A stretch of 64,000 nt of DNA. Source: Deferribacteraceae bacterium UBA6799. GTDB lineage: Bacteria > Chrysiogenota > Deferribacteres > Deferribacterales > Geovibrionaceae. The first letter of the stretch is position 1; every line of letters starts with the position of its first letter. The stretch is taken from contig DKFJ01000005.1 of assembly GCA_002452335.1 (NCBI GenBank), positions 1-64,000 on the forward strand, given 5' to 3'. Below, in pieces: positions 27,026-34,846 of the stretch. A model generated the notes under the pieces. That model was not told the DNA's origin and ran no database searches. It was given only the letters and a program-made list of their open reading frames with translations. The translations under genes were made by a program, and so were the position numbers.

Positions 27026-29120
27026 TTTTTCCCCCGCCTGATGACAGGCTCAGAGCGTACAGCAGAGTGGATATGGTAGTTCCGTTGTGCAGAACTGCCG
27101 ACTGCAGAGGGCTGATTCTGCCCAGCAGGGACAGCAGAACAGTAACGGAATTGATCCCGATGTTAGCCGCAGACACCCTTTTTATCACTTTCATTGTTTT
27201 CACCGCCGTTTTTCTGGCGGCAGATATTCCTCTCAGATCGTTTCTCAGAAGTATCACGTCCGCTGTCTCACGGGCAAGATCAGCCCCCTCCGGCATGCTG
27301 ATCCCCACATGGGCAGACAGAAGAGCCTGAGCGTCATTCACCCCGTCTCCCACGAAGGCGATAGTGCAACCTTCTTCTTTCAGTCTGTTGACGATACCCA
27401 GCTTGTCGTCCGGCTTCATCTCGTAATAGACCTCTTCGATCCCCAGTTCTGAGGCGATGTGCATCGCTGTGTCCCTGTGGTCTCCGGTCAGCATCACCAC
27501 CCTGTTTATGCCAAGCTTTTCCAGCTCTTTTATAAGCTCTTCCGATTCGTCACGAACAACGTCTTTCAGAGCTATCACCCCTGACATAACACCATCGCAC
27601 GCCACATACAGGATACTTTTTCCGGATTTTCTCAACCTGTCCGCATCGTCGTCGGCGGCGGAACAGTCGATGAGCTCATCATCGTGAATAAAGTGTCTGC
27701 TGCCTGCCAGCACATGTTTTGTTCCCACATATGCCGACACGCCGTGAGCGATTATGAAATCCACCTCTCCGGTCTCCTCCAGAGCTATCCCTCTTCTCCT
27801 GGCCTCTTTCACAACAGCGGATGCTATGGGATGGCTGTAGTGTTCCTCGGCGCTGGCGGCTGTGCGGAGTATTTCCGCCTCGTTCATATCTGAATAGGAG
27901 ATAATATCAGACACCTCCAGAGAACCTTTGGTCAGCGTCCCTGTCTTGTCAAAAATCACTGTGTCTATCTCCGCCATATTTTCCAGAGCCTGAGCTCCTT
28001 TTATAAATATCCCCTCTGTGGCGGCGCTGAACATGCTCGCCTTAATGGCTGTGGGAGTAACCAGCTTCAGGGCGCATGAATAATCCACGGACAGCACGGA
28101 TGAAGCCCTGCGGAAATCCCTTGTCAGGAGAAGAGTTATAAGCCCTATCCCGAACGTCACAGGAACCATCCTGTCCGCTATCTGAAAAGCCTTTACTTCT
28201 GTGTTAGATTTATTTTTGAGAGAATTATTTATAAACTTAGCTATTCTGGCTGTGGTGGTCTCTGCCCCCACCTTTCTCGCCTCTATCACCAGACGTCCTT
28301 CGGAAACCACAGTGCCTGCGTAGACCTCGCTGCCCTGCGCAACAGCCACGGGCAGGCTCTCTCCTGTCACGGACGCCTGATTCACCAGCCCCTCGCCGCC
28401 CATCACCACCCCGTCCACGGGGATCATCTCTCCAGCTCCTGAAATCACCAGAGAGCCGACAAGCAGTTCTTTCACACTTATTTTTTTCTCTGTTCTGCCG
28501 TCCATCACCCAGACATATTCCACATCCGGCTTAATCAGGCTTTTCAGCATCCTGTCTGACCTGTACTGGGTGGATGTCTCCAGATAGTGTCCCAGGTTGA
28601 GCAGAAAAGTGATGGAACCAGCTGTGAAATAATCTCCACGCAGAAGGAGCATAGACACCACAGTGGCATCCAGCACCTCAACCTTCAGCCCCTCATTCAC
28701 CAGTGTGTCTATGCCGTTCAGAAGAACAGGAGCGGCGCCCAGAAGAGTCAGCGGTGTTCTGAACCATGCCGGAAGCACAGTTTTAAGCATCCACATTGAA
28801 CCAGCCCAATAGACGTTTATCAGATCCGGGCTGTCCTGCAGCTCCTCCTGAGCGTGAAAAACAGAATGAGAAAATGTCCTCATAGTCGTCAGAAGAGGCT
28901 CCGTGACATCTTTGTCCGTATCGTGCTCCACCACCAGCGAGCTGGCTGTCTGGTTGATACGAACAGATATCACACCGTCTATACACTCAAGCGACGACTC
29001 CATGGTGGCGCAGTCCAGGGCGGGATTGCCAAGAACACCCGCCCGTAATCTGATTCTGCCTTTGATACAGTGCGCCACACTTACATTTTCCAGTCCGGTG
29101 GAAAAAATTTTCTGCGCCAT
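27012..29120 (-). CDS. fezB: P1B-6-type ATPase, putative ferrosome FezB
   Basis: A 702-residue P-type ATPase with phosphorylation motif DKTGTLTKG, the GDGVND hinge and an A-domain TGES. The ion-path helix reads DYSCALKLVTPTA, with SCA instead of the CPC of copper/zinc pumps. SCA is the type I associate with subgroup P1B-6, which includes FezB, the ATPase that loads iron into ferrosomes. The N-terminus carries an HMA-like segment without CxxC, containing GRIRLR. The next gene on the same strand is the triple-FeoA protein, and six genes precede it. Metal choice of iron is inferred from motif, neighbours and Fur-like boxes. The gene name is provisional. Confidence 0.75.
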   Translation of the reverse strand: MAQKIFSTGLENVSVAHCIKGRIRLRAGVLGNPALDCATMESSLECIDGVISVRINQTASSLVVEHDTDKDVTEPLLTTMRTFSHSVFHAQEELQDSPDLINVYWAGSMWMLKTVLPAWFRTPLTLLGAAPVLLNGIDTLVNEGLKVEVLDATVVSMLLLRGDYFTAGSITFLLNLGHYLETSTQYRSDRMLKSLIKPDVEYVWVMDGRTEKKISVKELLVGSLVISGAGEMIPVDGVVMGGEGLVNQASVTGESLPVAVAQGSEVYAGTVVSEGRLVIEARKVGAETTTARIAKFINNSLKNKSNTEVKAFQIADRMVPVTFGIGLITLLLTRDFRRASSVLSVDYSCALKLVTPTAIKASMFSAATEGIFIKGAQALENMAEIDTVIFDKTGTLTKGSLEVSDIISYSDMNEAEILRTAASAEEHYSHPIASAVVKEARRRGIALEETGEVDFIIAHGVSAYVGTKHVLAGSRHFIHDDELIDCSAADDDADRLRKSGKSILYVACDGVMSGVIALKDVVRDESEELIKELEKLGINRVVMLTGDHRDTAMHIASELGIEEVYYEMKPDDKLGIVNRLKEEGCTIAFVGDGVNDAQALLSAHVGISMPEGADLARETADVILLRNDLRGISAARKTAVKTMKVIKRVSAANIGINSVTVLLSLLGRISPLQSAVLHNGTTISTLLYALSLSSGGGKNETV

Positions 29121-29121
29121 A

Positions 29122-29319
29122 TCAGCTTCTGTTCTTATAAAGATATGTGTGATAAACAGACAGCCCCACCAAAACGATGCCGGAAGCGGTATGCAGATTT
29201 CTGGCTGTTCTGCCTCTCTGCATACCTGATATCACCAGAACACCCATAGCCGCAGCCATGGCATATTTGGCATATCTTCTCTTCTTTCGCTGAGGGCTCA
29301 TCTGTTTTGTTTCAGACAT
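29122..29319 (-). CDS. Small two-helix membrane protein of the ferrosome-type operon
   Basis: A 65-residue protein with a basic N-terminus (PQRKKRRYAKYA) and two hydrophobic helices (MAAAMGVLVISGM and TASGIVLVGLSVYHTYLY). Histidines near the second helix (NLHTASG, VYHTY) recall small heme- or metal-coordinating membrane proteins, but I do not recognise the family with certainty. It starts at an ATG with GGAG upstream and ends 1 nt before the P1B-6 ATPase start, so the two are probably translated together. Confidence 0.65.
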   Translation of the reverse strand: MSETKQMSPQRKKRRYAKYAMAAAMGVLVISGMQRGRTARNLHTASGIVLVGLSVYHTYLYKNRS

Positions 29320-29320
29320 A

Positions 29321-29641
29321 TTATTCTCCGCCCATTTCCGCCTGAACGTCTCTGATCTGCTCTTTCAGCTCTTCCACTCCGCCCTGAAGTCCGCCCCAGA
29401 GCTTCACCACTCCTTTTACCAGAGCTTTTTTCACTGTGGGGTTGGTCAGCACCAGAGCCACTCCTGCACCGATTACGAATCCTTTAACATATGAAGGCTC
29501 ACGAAAGTTAAACCATTCTTTCACATGGCTCGCCGCTGTGTGCGGATAGTATGCCTGCTGATACTGGGGGGCGTAATACTGTGCCTGATGCTCTGCGTGC
29601 TTTGCCTCTGTCTGCGCTGTCTGCGGTTTTTGCTGTTCCAT
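29321..29641 (-). CDS. Glycine-zipper hydrophobic protein (DUF5132-like)
   Basis: A 106-residue protein. The first half is hydrophilic and rich in Gln, His and Tyr (AQYYAPQYQQAYYPHTA). The second has a membrane-associating segment VKGFVIGAGVALVLTNPTVK followed by an amphipathic helix ending QAEMGG. The hydrophobic segment is closely similar to that in the 187-residue protein of the same operon, so the two are probably paralogues. The ribosome site AAGGAG precedes the ATG. DUF5132-type proteins commonly sit beside metal ATPases with HMA_2 domains. A coat or scaffold role on a metal-storing vesicle is inference. Confidence 0.7.
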   Translation of the reverse strand: MEQQKPQTAQTEAKHAEHQAQYYAPQYQQAYYPHTAASHVKEWFNFREPSYVKGFVIGAGVALVLTNPTVKKALVKGVVKLWGGLQGGVEELKEQIRDVQAEMGGE

Positions 29642-29651
29642 TTTATTCTCC

Positions 29652-29945
29652 TTATTTCGCTGATTTTACTGAGGAATCCCAAAGATACTTCACTCCGGCG
29701 GATGCCGCTGTCATGGCTATGATCGACATAGCCAGTCCCATTCCAAGTCCGCTGGCTACAGCCATCCCCGCCGCTGTGGCAAGCCCTGTTCCGGCGGCGT
29801 CTTTGACTGTGTTTTCCACCGCCTGCTCTTTCGTCAGTCTGCCGTCTTTCACATCTTTCATCTGTTTGGCGGCTGACACTGCCCCGCCTATCACTGCGCC
29901 GGCTACGGCGCCGGACATGGCCGCTCTGCCGAGATTAGGTTTCAT
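29652..29945 (-). CDS. Glycine-zipper membrane protein
   Basis: A 97-residue hydrophobic protein. Two glycine/alanine-rich helices (AMSGAVAGAVIGGAVSAAKQ and TGLATAAGMAVASGLGMGLAMS) are separated by a charged loop (MKDVKDGRLTKEQAVENTVKDAAG). Such glycine zippers favour tight helix packing and membrane assembly or curvature. Its ATG overlaps the stop of the preceding 187-residue gene by 4 nt, with GGAGGAG upstream. The specific function is unknown; its place in the operon suggests a structural role in the ferrosome-like compartment. Confidence 0.65.
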   Translation of the reverse strand: MKPNLGRAAMSGAVAGAVIGGAVSAAKQMKDVKDGRLTKEQAVENTVKDAAGTGLATAAGMAVASGLGMGLAMSIIAMTAASAGVKYLWDSSVKSAK

Positions 29946-30505
29946 ATGCTCTCCTCCTGTTCGTCTGTAAACATGCTTACTGATTTTCCCAGTATATCCG
30001 TGATGGCTGTTCTGACCGTTTCGCTGCTGAGAAGCATAGCGACTCCGGCTCCCACAACCAGTCCTTTCATAAAATCGCTTCCTGTGGATTCCACCATTTT
30101 TCCCACAGCGTTCAGCTGAGGGTTATTTCCTATCATCTCTCCGAACATACCCATCAGCCCGCCGAAAGGATCAGCCTCCTGATGATGTCCGCACTGGTGC
30201 TGCGGCTCCTGAGAAGGCGGTTCCGGCATGTATCCCTGCTGAGGCGGATATGGCATATATCCGGGCATCACAGGGTAAGGCATGGGAGGCATCATATAAG
30301 GATTGTATCCCATGGGCGGAACCATATATGGCTGCCCCATGGGGGGCATCATGTACGGCTGACCCATATAAGGCTGACCCATAAACGGCTGATCCGGCTG
30401 TTGTTCCGGCGCTTCAGCCCCGCCCATATACTGCTTTCCGCCCTGTTCCTGATCCGGTCCGCCTGTTTCTTTTTCATCTTTTCCGGTGATCTCTTTATCT
30501 TCCAC
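29942..30505 (-). CDS. Pro/Met/Tyr-rich protein with hydrophobic C-terminal segment
   Basis: A 187-residue protein with a low-complexity N-terminal half. An acidic start (EDKEITGKDEKETGG) leads into repeats of the type GQPYM/MPPMG over about residues 38-100, then a Cys-His cluster (HQCGHH, about 107-112). The C-terminal half carries FMKGLVVGAGVAMLLSSETV, closely similar to the 106-residue neighbour. A GTG start with GGAGG upstream is used. The repeats could phase-separate or bind metal, and the hydrophobic segment could dock on a vesicle; both are inference. Confidence 0.7.
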   Translation of the reverse strand: MEDKEITGKDEKETGGPDQEQGGKQYMGGAEAPEQQPDQPFMGQPYMGQPYMMPPMGQPYMVPPMGYNPYMMPPMPYPVMPGYMPYPPQQGYMPEPPSQEPQHQCGHHQEADPFGGLMGMFGEMIGNNPQLNAVGKMVESTGSDFMKGLVVGAGVAMLLSSETVRTAITDILGKSVSMFTDEQEESI

Positions 30506-30515
30506 AAGGACCTCC

Positions 30516-30812
30516 TTATTTTATTATCTCTTCATATTTTCTGAGCATCCGGAGGCTCATCTCGTCATCGCCGCCCAGCAGAGCTTCCATATCTGCCGGA
30601 GGAATCACCGCCGGGTCATATCTCAGCACCACGGAGCGGGCGAGCATATTCACCCTTTTGTCCAGGACACCGGGGATATTCCCGCTGATCTCCTCCAGTC
30701 GCTTGCTCACGGGGTCTTTCAGTATCCCCGGATCGACTTTCAGCCTGATCCGCCCGTCCACATGGTGAACCACGCTGATATATTTTTTCACCGCCAGAAG
30801 TTCTTCAATCAT
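30516..30812 (-). CDS. HMA-like (HMA_2) small protein, FezC-type candidate
   Basis: A 98-residue protein with a ferredoxin-like HMA fold pattern but no CxxC metal motif. The segment VVHHVDGRIRLKVDP resembles the N-termini of both P-type ATPases in this operon, which contain GRVRLK and GRIRLR. It overlaps the end of the upstream ATPase gene by 8 nt, with GGAGAGG before its ATG. It is probably a stand-alone regulatory or docking domain for the ATPases. An HMA-like protein is a known component of fez operons, which is why I compare it to FezC, tentatively. Confidence 0.7.
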   Translation of the reverse strand: MIEELLAVKKYISVVHHVDGRIRLKVDPGILKDPVSKRLEEISGNIPGVLDKRVNMLARSVVLRYDPAVIPPADMEALLGGDDEMSLRMLRKYEEIIK

Positions 30813-32952
30813 TTTCCTCTCCGCTGTAGTTTATAAGTCTGGACGAATTCGCCAGTATGCCGCCCGTATGGGCTATGTGCAGCAGCCCCGCCATCACAGG
30901 GTTCAGTATCCCCAGAGCGCCAAGAACAGCGCCCGCTATATTTGTTCCGGTAGCTATTGAAAAGTTCTGATTTATCACTGTTTTGGTTTTTTTACTGAGC
31001 TGTCTGAGAAAAACAATCTTGTGCAGGTCGTCATCCACCAGAGCGATATCCGCCGCCTCAACAGCAACGTCTGATCCGGCGGCGCCCATGGCGATTCCCA
31101 GATCCGCTTTAGCCAGCGCCAGCACATCGTTGATGCCGTCACCTATCATAGCCACCTTGTGGCTCTTCTGTATCTCCGTGATGATGTCCGCCTTATTCTG
31201 TGGAAGAACGGAATAATGACACTCATCAAAACCCAGCTTCTCCGCCAGAGGCTCGGCAGACTGTTTCTCGTCTCCGGTAACCATTATCAAGTTCTTTACG
31301 CCCTCCCGTCTGAGAGTCTGTATCATCTCCGCCACGCCCTCTTTCTCTCTGGTCTGCACTGCGAGCAGTCCTATCAGTCTGCTGTCCTGAGCCACATAGA
31401 GAACGCTTTTGCCCTCGGCGGCGAATTTCCCGGCTTTTTTATCGGCATGTCCGGTTTTTATACCGAATCTGTCCATCAGCTTTTTATTGCCCACGCACAC
31501 TGTGCTGTCGCTGGTGTCCGCCGCTACTCCCATACCAAGAATGGTCTCGCACACGGCGTGCGCCGGGCGGTCAAGACCCATGCTCACCGCTCTCTGTCTG
31601 ACAGCCGCCGCCATTGGGTGACGGTTGTGCAGTTCGGCGGCATATGCCAGCGCCATCAGTTTCTTCTCAGAGAACCCGCGGACTGGATATATGTCAGTCA
31701 CTTCCGGCGTGTCTGTGGTTATCGTACCTGTCTTATCGAAACAGAAAGACTCCTGCTCTCCGGCGTCTTCCAGATAGCGCCCGCCCTTAATCAGAACGCC
31801 TTTAGATGCGGCGTTGCCTATGGAGGCGCTCACCGCTGAAGAAGCGGAGAGAGCTGTCGCGCAGGGGCATGTCATAACCAGCATCACCGAAAGTGTTCGG
31901 TAAAGACTGCGTGTCAGCACCCATGTCCCCGCTGTCATGATGAATCCCAGGCTTACCAGCCTCTTTGCCAATCTGTCCGCCTCCAGCTCTATGGGAGCTT
32001 TGTTGACGAGGGATGATTCCACCGCCTGTAGTATTCTGGACAGATAGGTGCAGTCGCCAACCCTCTCCGCCCGTATGTATATCAATCCGTCCTGAACGTA
32101 TGTTCCGGCGTATACCTCTTCGTCCTTCACCTTGTGGATCAGTTCCTGTCTGCCGTTTATGGGGGCTTCGTTCACCAGAGCCTCGCCGCTGATTATCACG
32201 CCGTCCACGGATATCTTCTCCCCAGTGCGGACTATCACTGTTTCCTGAGGCAATATCTCCTCCACTGCTACCTCTGTCTCTGATCCTTCACGCAGGACAA
32301 AGGCGGTTTTGGCGGTTACATCCAGTATGTCTTTTATCGATTTTCTTGATTTTTCGGTGATGAATCCCTGCATCAGCTCTGCTCCGCTGTTGACCCATAG
32401 GATCTCCAGAGCGGTCATGGTCTCGCCTGTCAGAAGAGCGGCGCCCACGCCTGTACCCAGAAAAGCCTTAAGCCCTATCTTCTTCGTGCGGACAGTCTCC
32501 GACACGGCAGAATAGATAAGCGGAGCGGCAAACAGAGACGTCAGAACCCACATGGGGCTGAAAACAGCCTGAGAAAGGATTTTTCCGAATAGTCTTTTGG
32601 ATATGAAAGATGCCCCGAAAACGGCTGTGAGCCCTGCGAATTCGGTCTTTTTTGACATCAGTTCCAGACCGTCACGGACATCGGAACAGGCACAGACCGC
32701 TTTTGCAGCCCGCGCATTATTCAGAACGGATGAGCCGGAAGCCATAACAGCGTTCACCAGTTCCGAAAGAGTTGTGCCTAAAGGGTTATAATGTATTATC
32801 AGGCTTGCGCACTTTACGTTGCACCTGACAGATATAACAGAACTGTTTGATGATAATTCGTTGATTATGCCAGAACAGAGTCCCCGCTCTGACCTCAGAG
32901 GGACATACTTCAGCCTTACACGGCCGTAAGAGGAATGTATAACTTTTAACAC
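30805..32952 (-). CDS. P1B-type heavy-metal ATPase with CPC motif
   Basis: The first gene of the operon. The frame is open from a TTG at 32991 but has no in-frame ATG near the start. I prefer the GTG at 32952 (GGTGG upstream; 715 residues) because it begins right before the conserved HMA-like segment VIHSSYGRVRLK. The catalytic features are complete: phosphorylation motif DKTGTIT, GDGIND, and the ion-path helix with CPC (TCPCATAL). CPC places it among the P1B metal pumps. It lacks a CxxC metal-binding domain. Two different ATPases in one fez-like operon is unusual; it could be a partner pump, an export pump for the same metal, or carry copper or zinc. The exact start is uncertain. Confidence 0.8.
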   Translation of the reverse strand: MLKVIHSSYGRVRLKYVPLRSERGLCSGIINELSSNSSVISVRCNVKCASLIIHYNPLGTTLSELVNAVMASGSSVLNNARAAKAVCACSDVRDGLELMSKKTEFAGLTAVFGASFISKRLFGKILSQAVFSPMWVLTSLFAAPLIYSAVSETVRTKKIGLKAFLGTGVGAALLTGETMTALEILWVNSGAELMQGFITEKSRKSIKDILDVTAKTAFVLREGSETEVAVEEILPQETVIVRTGEKISVDGVIISGEALVNEAPINGRQELIHKVKDEEVYAGTYVQDGLIYIRAERVGDCTYLSRILQAVESSLVNKAPIELEADRLAKRLVSLGFIMTAGTWVLTRSLYRTLSVMLVMTCPCATALSASSAVSASIGNAASKGVLIKGGRYLEDAGEQESFCFDKTGTITTDTPEVTDIYPVRGFSEKKLMALAYAAELHNRHPMAAAVRQRAVSMGLDRPAHAVCETILGMGVAADTSDSTVCVGNKKLMDRFGIKTGHADKKAGKFAAEGKSVLYVAQDSRLIGLLAVQTREKEGVAEMIQTLRREGVKNLIMVTGDEKQSAEPLAEKLGFDECHYSVLPQNKADIITEIQKSHKVAMIGDGINDVLALAKADLGIAMGAAGSDVAVEAADIALVDDDLHKIVFLRQLSKKTKTVINQNFSIATGTNIAGAVLGALGILNPVMAGLLHIAHTGGILANSSRLINYSGEEND

Positions 32953-33068
32953 AATTACCACCGTATGCGCACCATGCCCGAAGGAACGCAAATTTGATAA
33001 ATTGTGTCAACCTGACGCTGACCAATGTTAATCCCAGCGAAACATCATTGTCAACATTTTTGTGATTT

Positions 33069-33087
33069 GAAAATTATTATCAATACG
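33069..33087 (-). promoter_or_regulatory. Fur-box-like site upstream of the ferrosome-type operon
   Basis: On the minus strand 14 of 19 positions match the Fur consensus. It lies 117 nt before the GTG chosen for the first ATPase. Two TTGACA hexamers (minus strand, 33049-33054 and 33005-33010) could serve as -35 elements, but their -10 partners are poor. Confidence 0.5.
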
Positions 33088-33100
33088 GCATTTATTATAT

Positions 33101-34324
33101 CTATAAATCCGGAATAAAAAAAGTATCCTCAAGAATTCTGATAGTATCAGAATCTGCACCATAATCTGAAAAATAATCTCTCCACTTTCTGATGATATTG
33201 ATCATAGGCTTTATACACCCATCCAAAGCATGATCAGCACTCTTGTACCCGAACATATAACAGTATGACAGCAGATTCTCCATATCGACACTCCTGCCCT
33301 TTTTGCCTACAGACATTGCGAGAAAAGATTGTGTCCCTACCCCTTTAGTCTTAATACTAGGAACAATATCGTATGCAGGGGAAATAGTGATATCACCCCC
33401 TGTAATCAGAAAACCGTGATTTCTCGGATGATCGTCTGAATTGTTTACAAAAGCGTTGAACAACATTCTTTTGTACAACTGACGCACACTTTCGACAGGC
33501 ATATGTCTGAGCATCTCATCAGCCAACGTATAATAGCTCCACAGATGTCTGTCGTTTTCGTCCCACTTCATCAATGAGAGGGCGCTCATAAAACCATTTC
33601 TGACCCAGCCTTTATCAGTGCGTATCCTATCAAATCGCTGAACCATAAAAATATCTTTAGCTCCAATCTTTTCCAGACGCACTTCAGGCGTATTTATACC
33701 ACACTCAGCCGCAAGTCTCATCGTAGCGTATTCTATAAGCGGAATATTTGCTTTATCGTTTTTTGATGGAAATTTTGCCAGCCACATTGTGTCATTCATC
33801 TGCACTGTACATTTTGGTCTCGCCCCGCCCATACTTGATCCCTGAGCATAAAGAGCAAGAATGTCCTGAGACACTTTTTCGTTATTTTCAATGCTGTGCG
33901 CTGCGGCTACTATATCTTCCAGCTTGATATAATTCGGCAAGGAGAGTTCCGGTTCAGGAGAATCGGCAGAAATACGAAAATCCAGATTACCTATTCGAGC
34001 GGCATTACTCTCAAGCATCATGTCAATGAGAGAAAGCTGCTCGGGAGCAATATCTTTTTTAACAGCCATAACAACTCTGCCCCAGTAATCCGGAATCGAG
34101 TCGCGCAATGTCCCGTAGATACCGCCGTTCAGACCAGTAGGCAGAGCTCTTGTATGCAGGGGGAGCGATATCGGATCAACAGGCAAAGCATCTTCTCTTT
34201 TTTCATATCTTAAGCCGTATTTGAATTCCCCGGTCTTCTCAGAGTCATCATACAGGAATACGCCAGCGGGTACAGCCTCTGTCATGCCGCTCAGATAAAT
34301 AAACACGTAAATATTCTGTTTCAT
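33101..34324 (-). CDS. hipA: HipA-family toxin kinase
   Basis: A 407-residue HipA-like Ser/Thr kinase toxin. The N-terminal HipA_N domain (about 1-110) has the family's early strand pattern, and the kinase domain carries a Gly-rich loop (YAQGSSMGGARPK), a catalytic segment NNSDDHPRNHGF and a DFG-like AYDIVPS. Known HipA proteins phosphorylate glutamyl-tRNA synthetase and cause growth arrest. It lies 1 nt after hipB, so the two are co-transcribed, as is usual. The region appears richer in A+T than its neighbours, which fits lateral transfer. Its target here is not known. Confidence 0.9.
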   Translation of the reverse strand: MKQNIYVFIYLSGMTEAVPAGVFLYDDSEKTGEFKYGLRYEKREDALPVDPISLPLHTRALPTGLNGGIYGTLRDSIPDYWGRVVMAVKKDIAPEQLSLIDMMLESNAARIGNLDFRISADSPEPELSLPNYIKLEDIVAAAHSIENNEKVSQDILALYAQGSSMGGARPKCTVQMNDTMWLAKFPSKNDKANIPLIEYATMRLAAECGINTPEVRLEKIGAKDIFMVQRFDRIRTDKGWVRNGFMSALSLMKWDENDRHLWSYYTLADEMLRHMPVESVRQLYKRMLFNAFVNNSDDHPRNHGFLITGGDITISPAYDIVPSIKTKGVGTQSFLAMSVGKKGRSVDMENLLSYCYMFGYKSADHALDGCIKPMINIIRKWRDYFSDYGADSDTIRILEDTFFIPDL

Positions 34325-34325
34325 A

Positions 34326-34664
34326 TCAGAAATCCAGATCTATCTCTTTTTTAGTTTTCTTTCTGATTTTTACAGGTAAACGCTGTTTTTCCAAACTCAG
34401 CCCCAAAGAATCAGACTCGGGAGATGCAACCGACATCAGAGTATTATCCATACCCAGAATATGAAGAGCATTGACCAGCACATGCAGAGAAACCCCCGGA
34501 TCGCCTGCTTCTAAACGGATCAGAGTTTGCTGACTCACAAACATTCTGGATGCCATCTCTGCCTGTGAAAGTGATCTTCTTTTTCTTGCAATCTTTATAT
34601 TTTCACCAAGTTTTTTCAAAACTGCTTTTGCATTTGGCGTAATGCGGTCTTTCCTGCTTAGCAC
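34326..34664 (-). CDS. hipB: HipB-type XRE antitoxin
   Basis: A short DNA-binding antitoxin with an XRE helix-turn-helix at about 20-75 (LGENIKIARKRRSLSQAEMASRMFVSQQTLIRLEAG) and a basic C-terminus. The GTG at 34664 is chosen because GGAGG lies 6 nt upstream, giving 112 residues; the frame extends to a GTG at 34691 that lies inside the putative operator. It would neutralise HipA and repress the operon by binding the repeats at 34681-34762. Confidence 0.87.
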   Translation of the reverse strand: MLSRKDRITPNAKAVLKKLGENIKIARKRRSLSQAEMASRMFVSQQTLIRLEAGDPGVSLHVLVNALHILGMDNTLMSVASPESDSLGLSLEKQRLPVKIRKKTKKEIDLDF

Positions 34665-34680
34665 TGCTACCTCCACAACA

Positions 34681-34762
34681 CTATGATACACACCATTACA
34701 TGCACCACAATATATACTATGATATATAGCAACATATACGCTATATAGTATGATATATCATA
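34681..34762. promoter_or_regulatory. HipB operator repeats
   Basis: Three copies of a TATGATA(C/T)A motif occur at 34682, 34719 and 34749, spaced about 30-37 bp. They include a perfect 14-bp palindrome TATGATATATCATA (34749-34762) and an 8-bp inverted repeat TATATAGC/GCTATATA (34723-34730, 34740-34747). Confidence 0.7.
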
Positions 34763-34815
34763 GTATAACTTAACCAAAAGAAATATCCAGTTAAAAAATA
34801 TTTATTGTTAACGCG

Positions 34816-34841
34816 AAAAAAAAGCCCCGCAAAAGCGGGGC
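34816..34841 (-). terminator. Terminator of the sulfate operon
   Basis: A 7-bp perfect GC stem (GCCCCGC, 34824-34830 with 34835-34841, loop AAAA) is followed on the minus strand by eight T residues, 6 nt after the cysNC stop. Confidence 0.92.
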
Positions 34842-34846
34842 AGTGT

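Noticed and set aside
26339..33087. Magnetosome gene island
   Set aside because: No mam/mms-type genes such as MamA, MamE or MamK are recognisable; the ATPase and small-protein set fits ferrosomes better.
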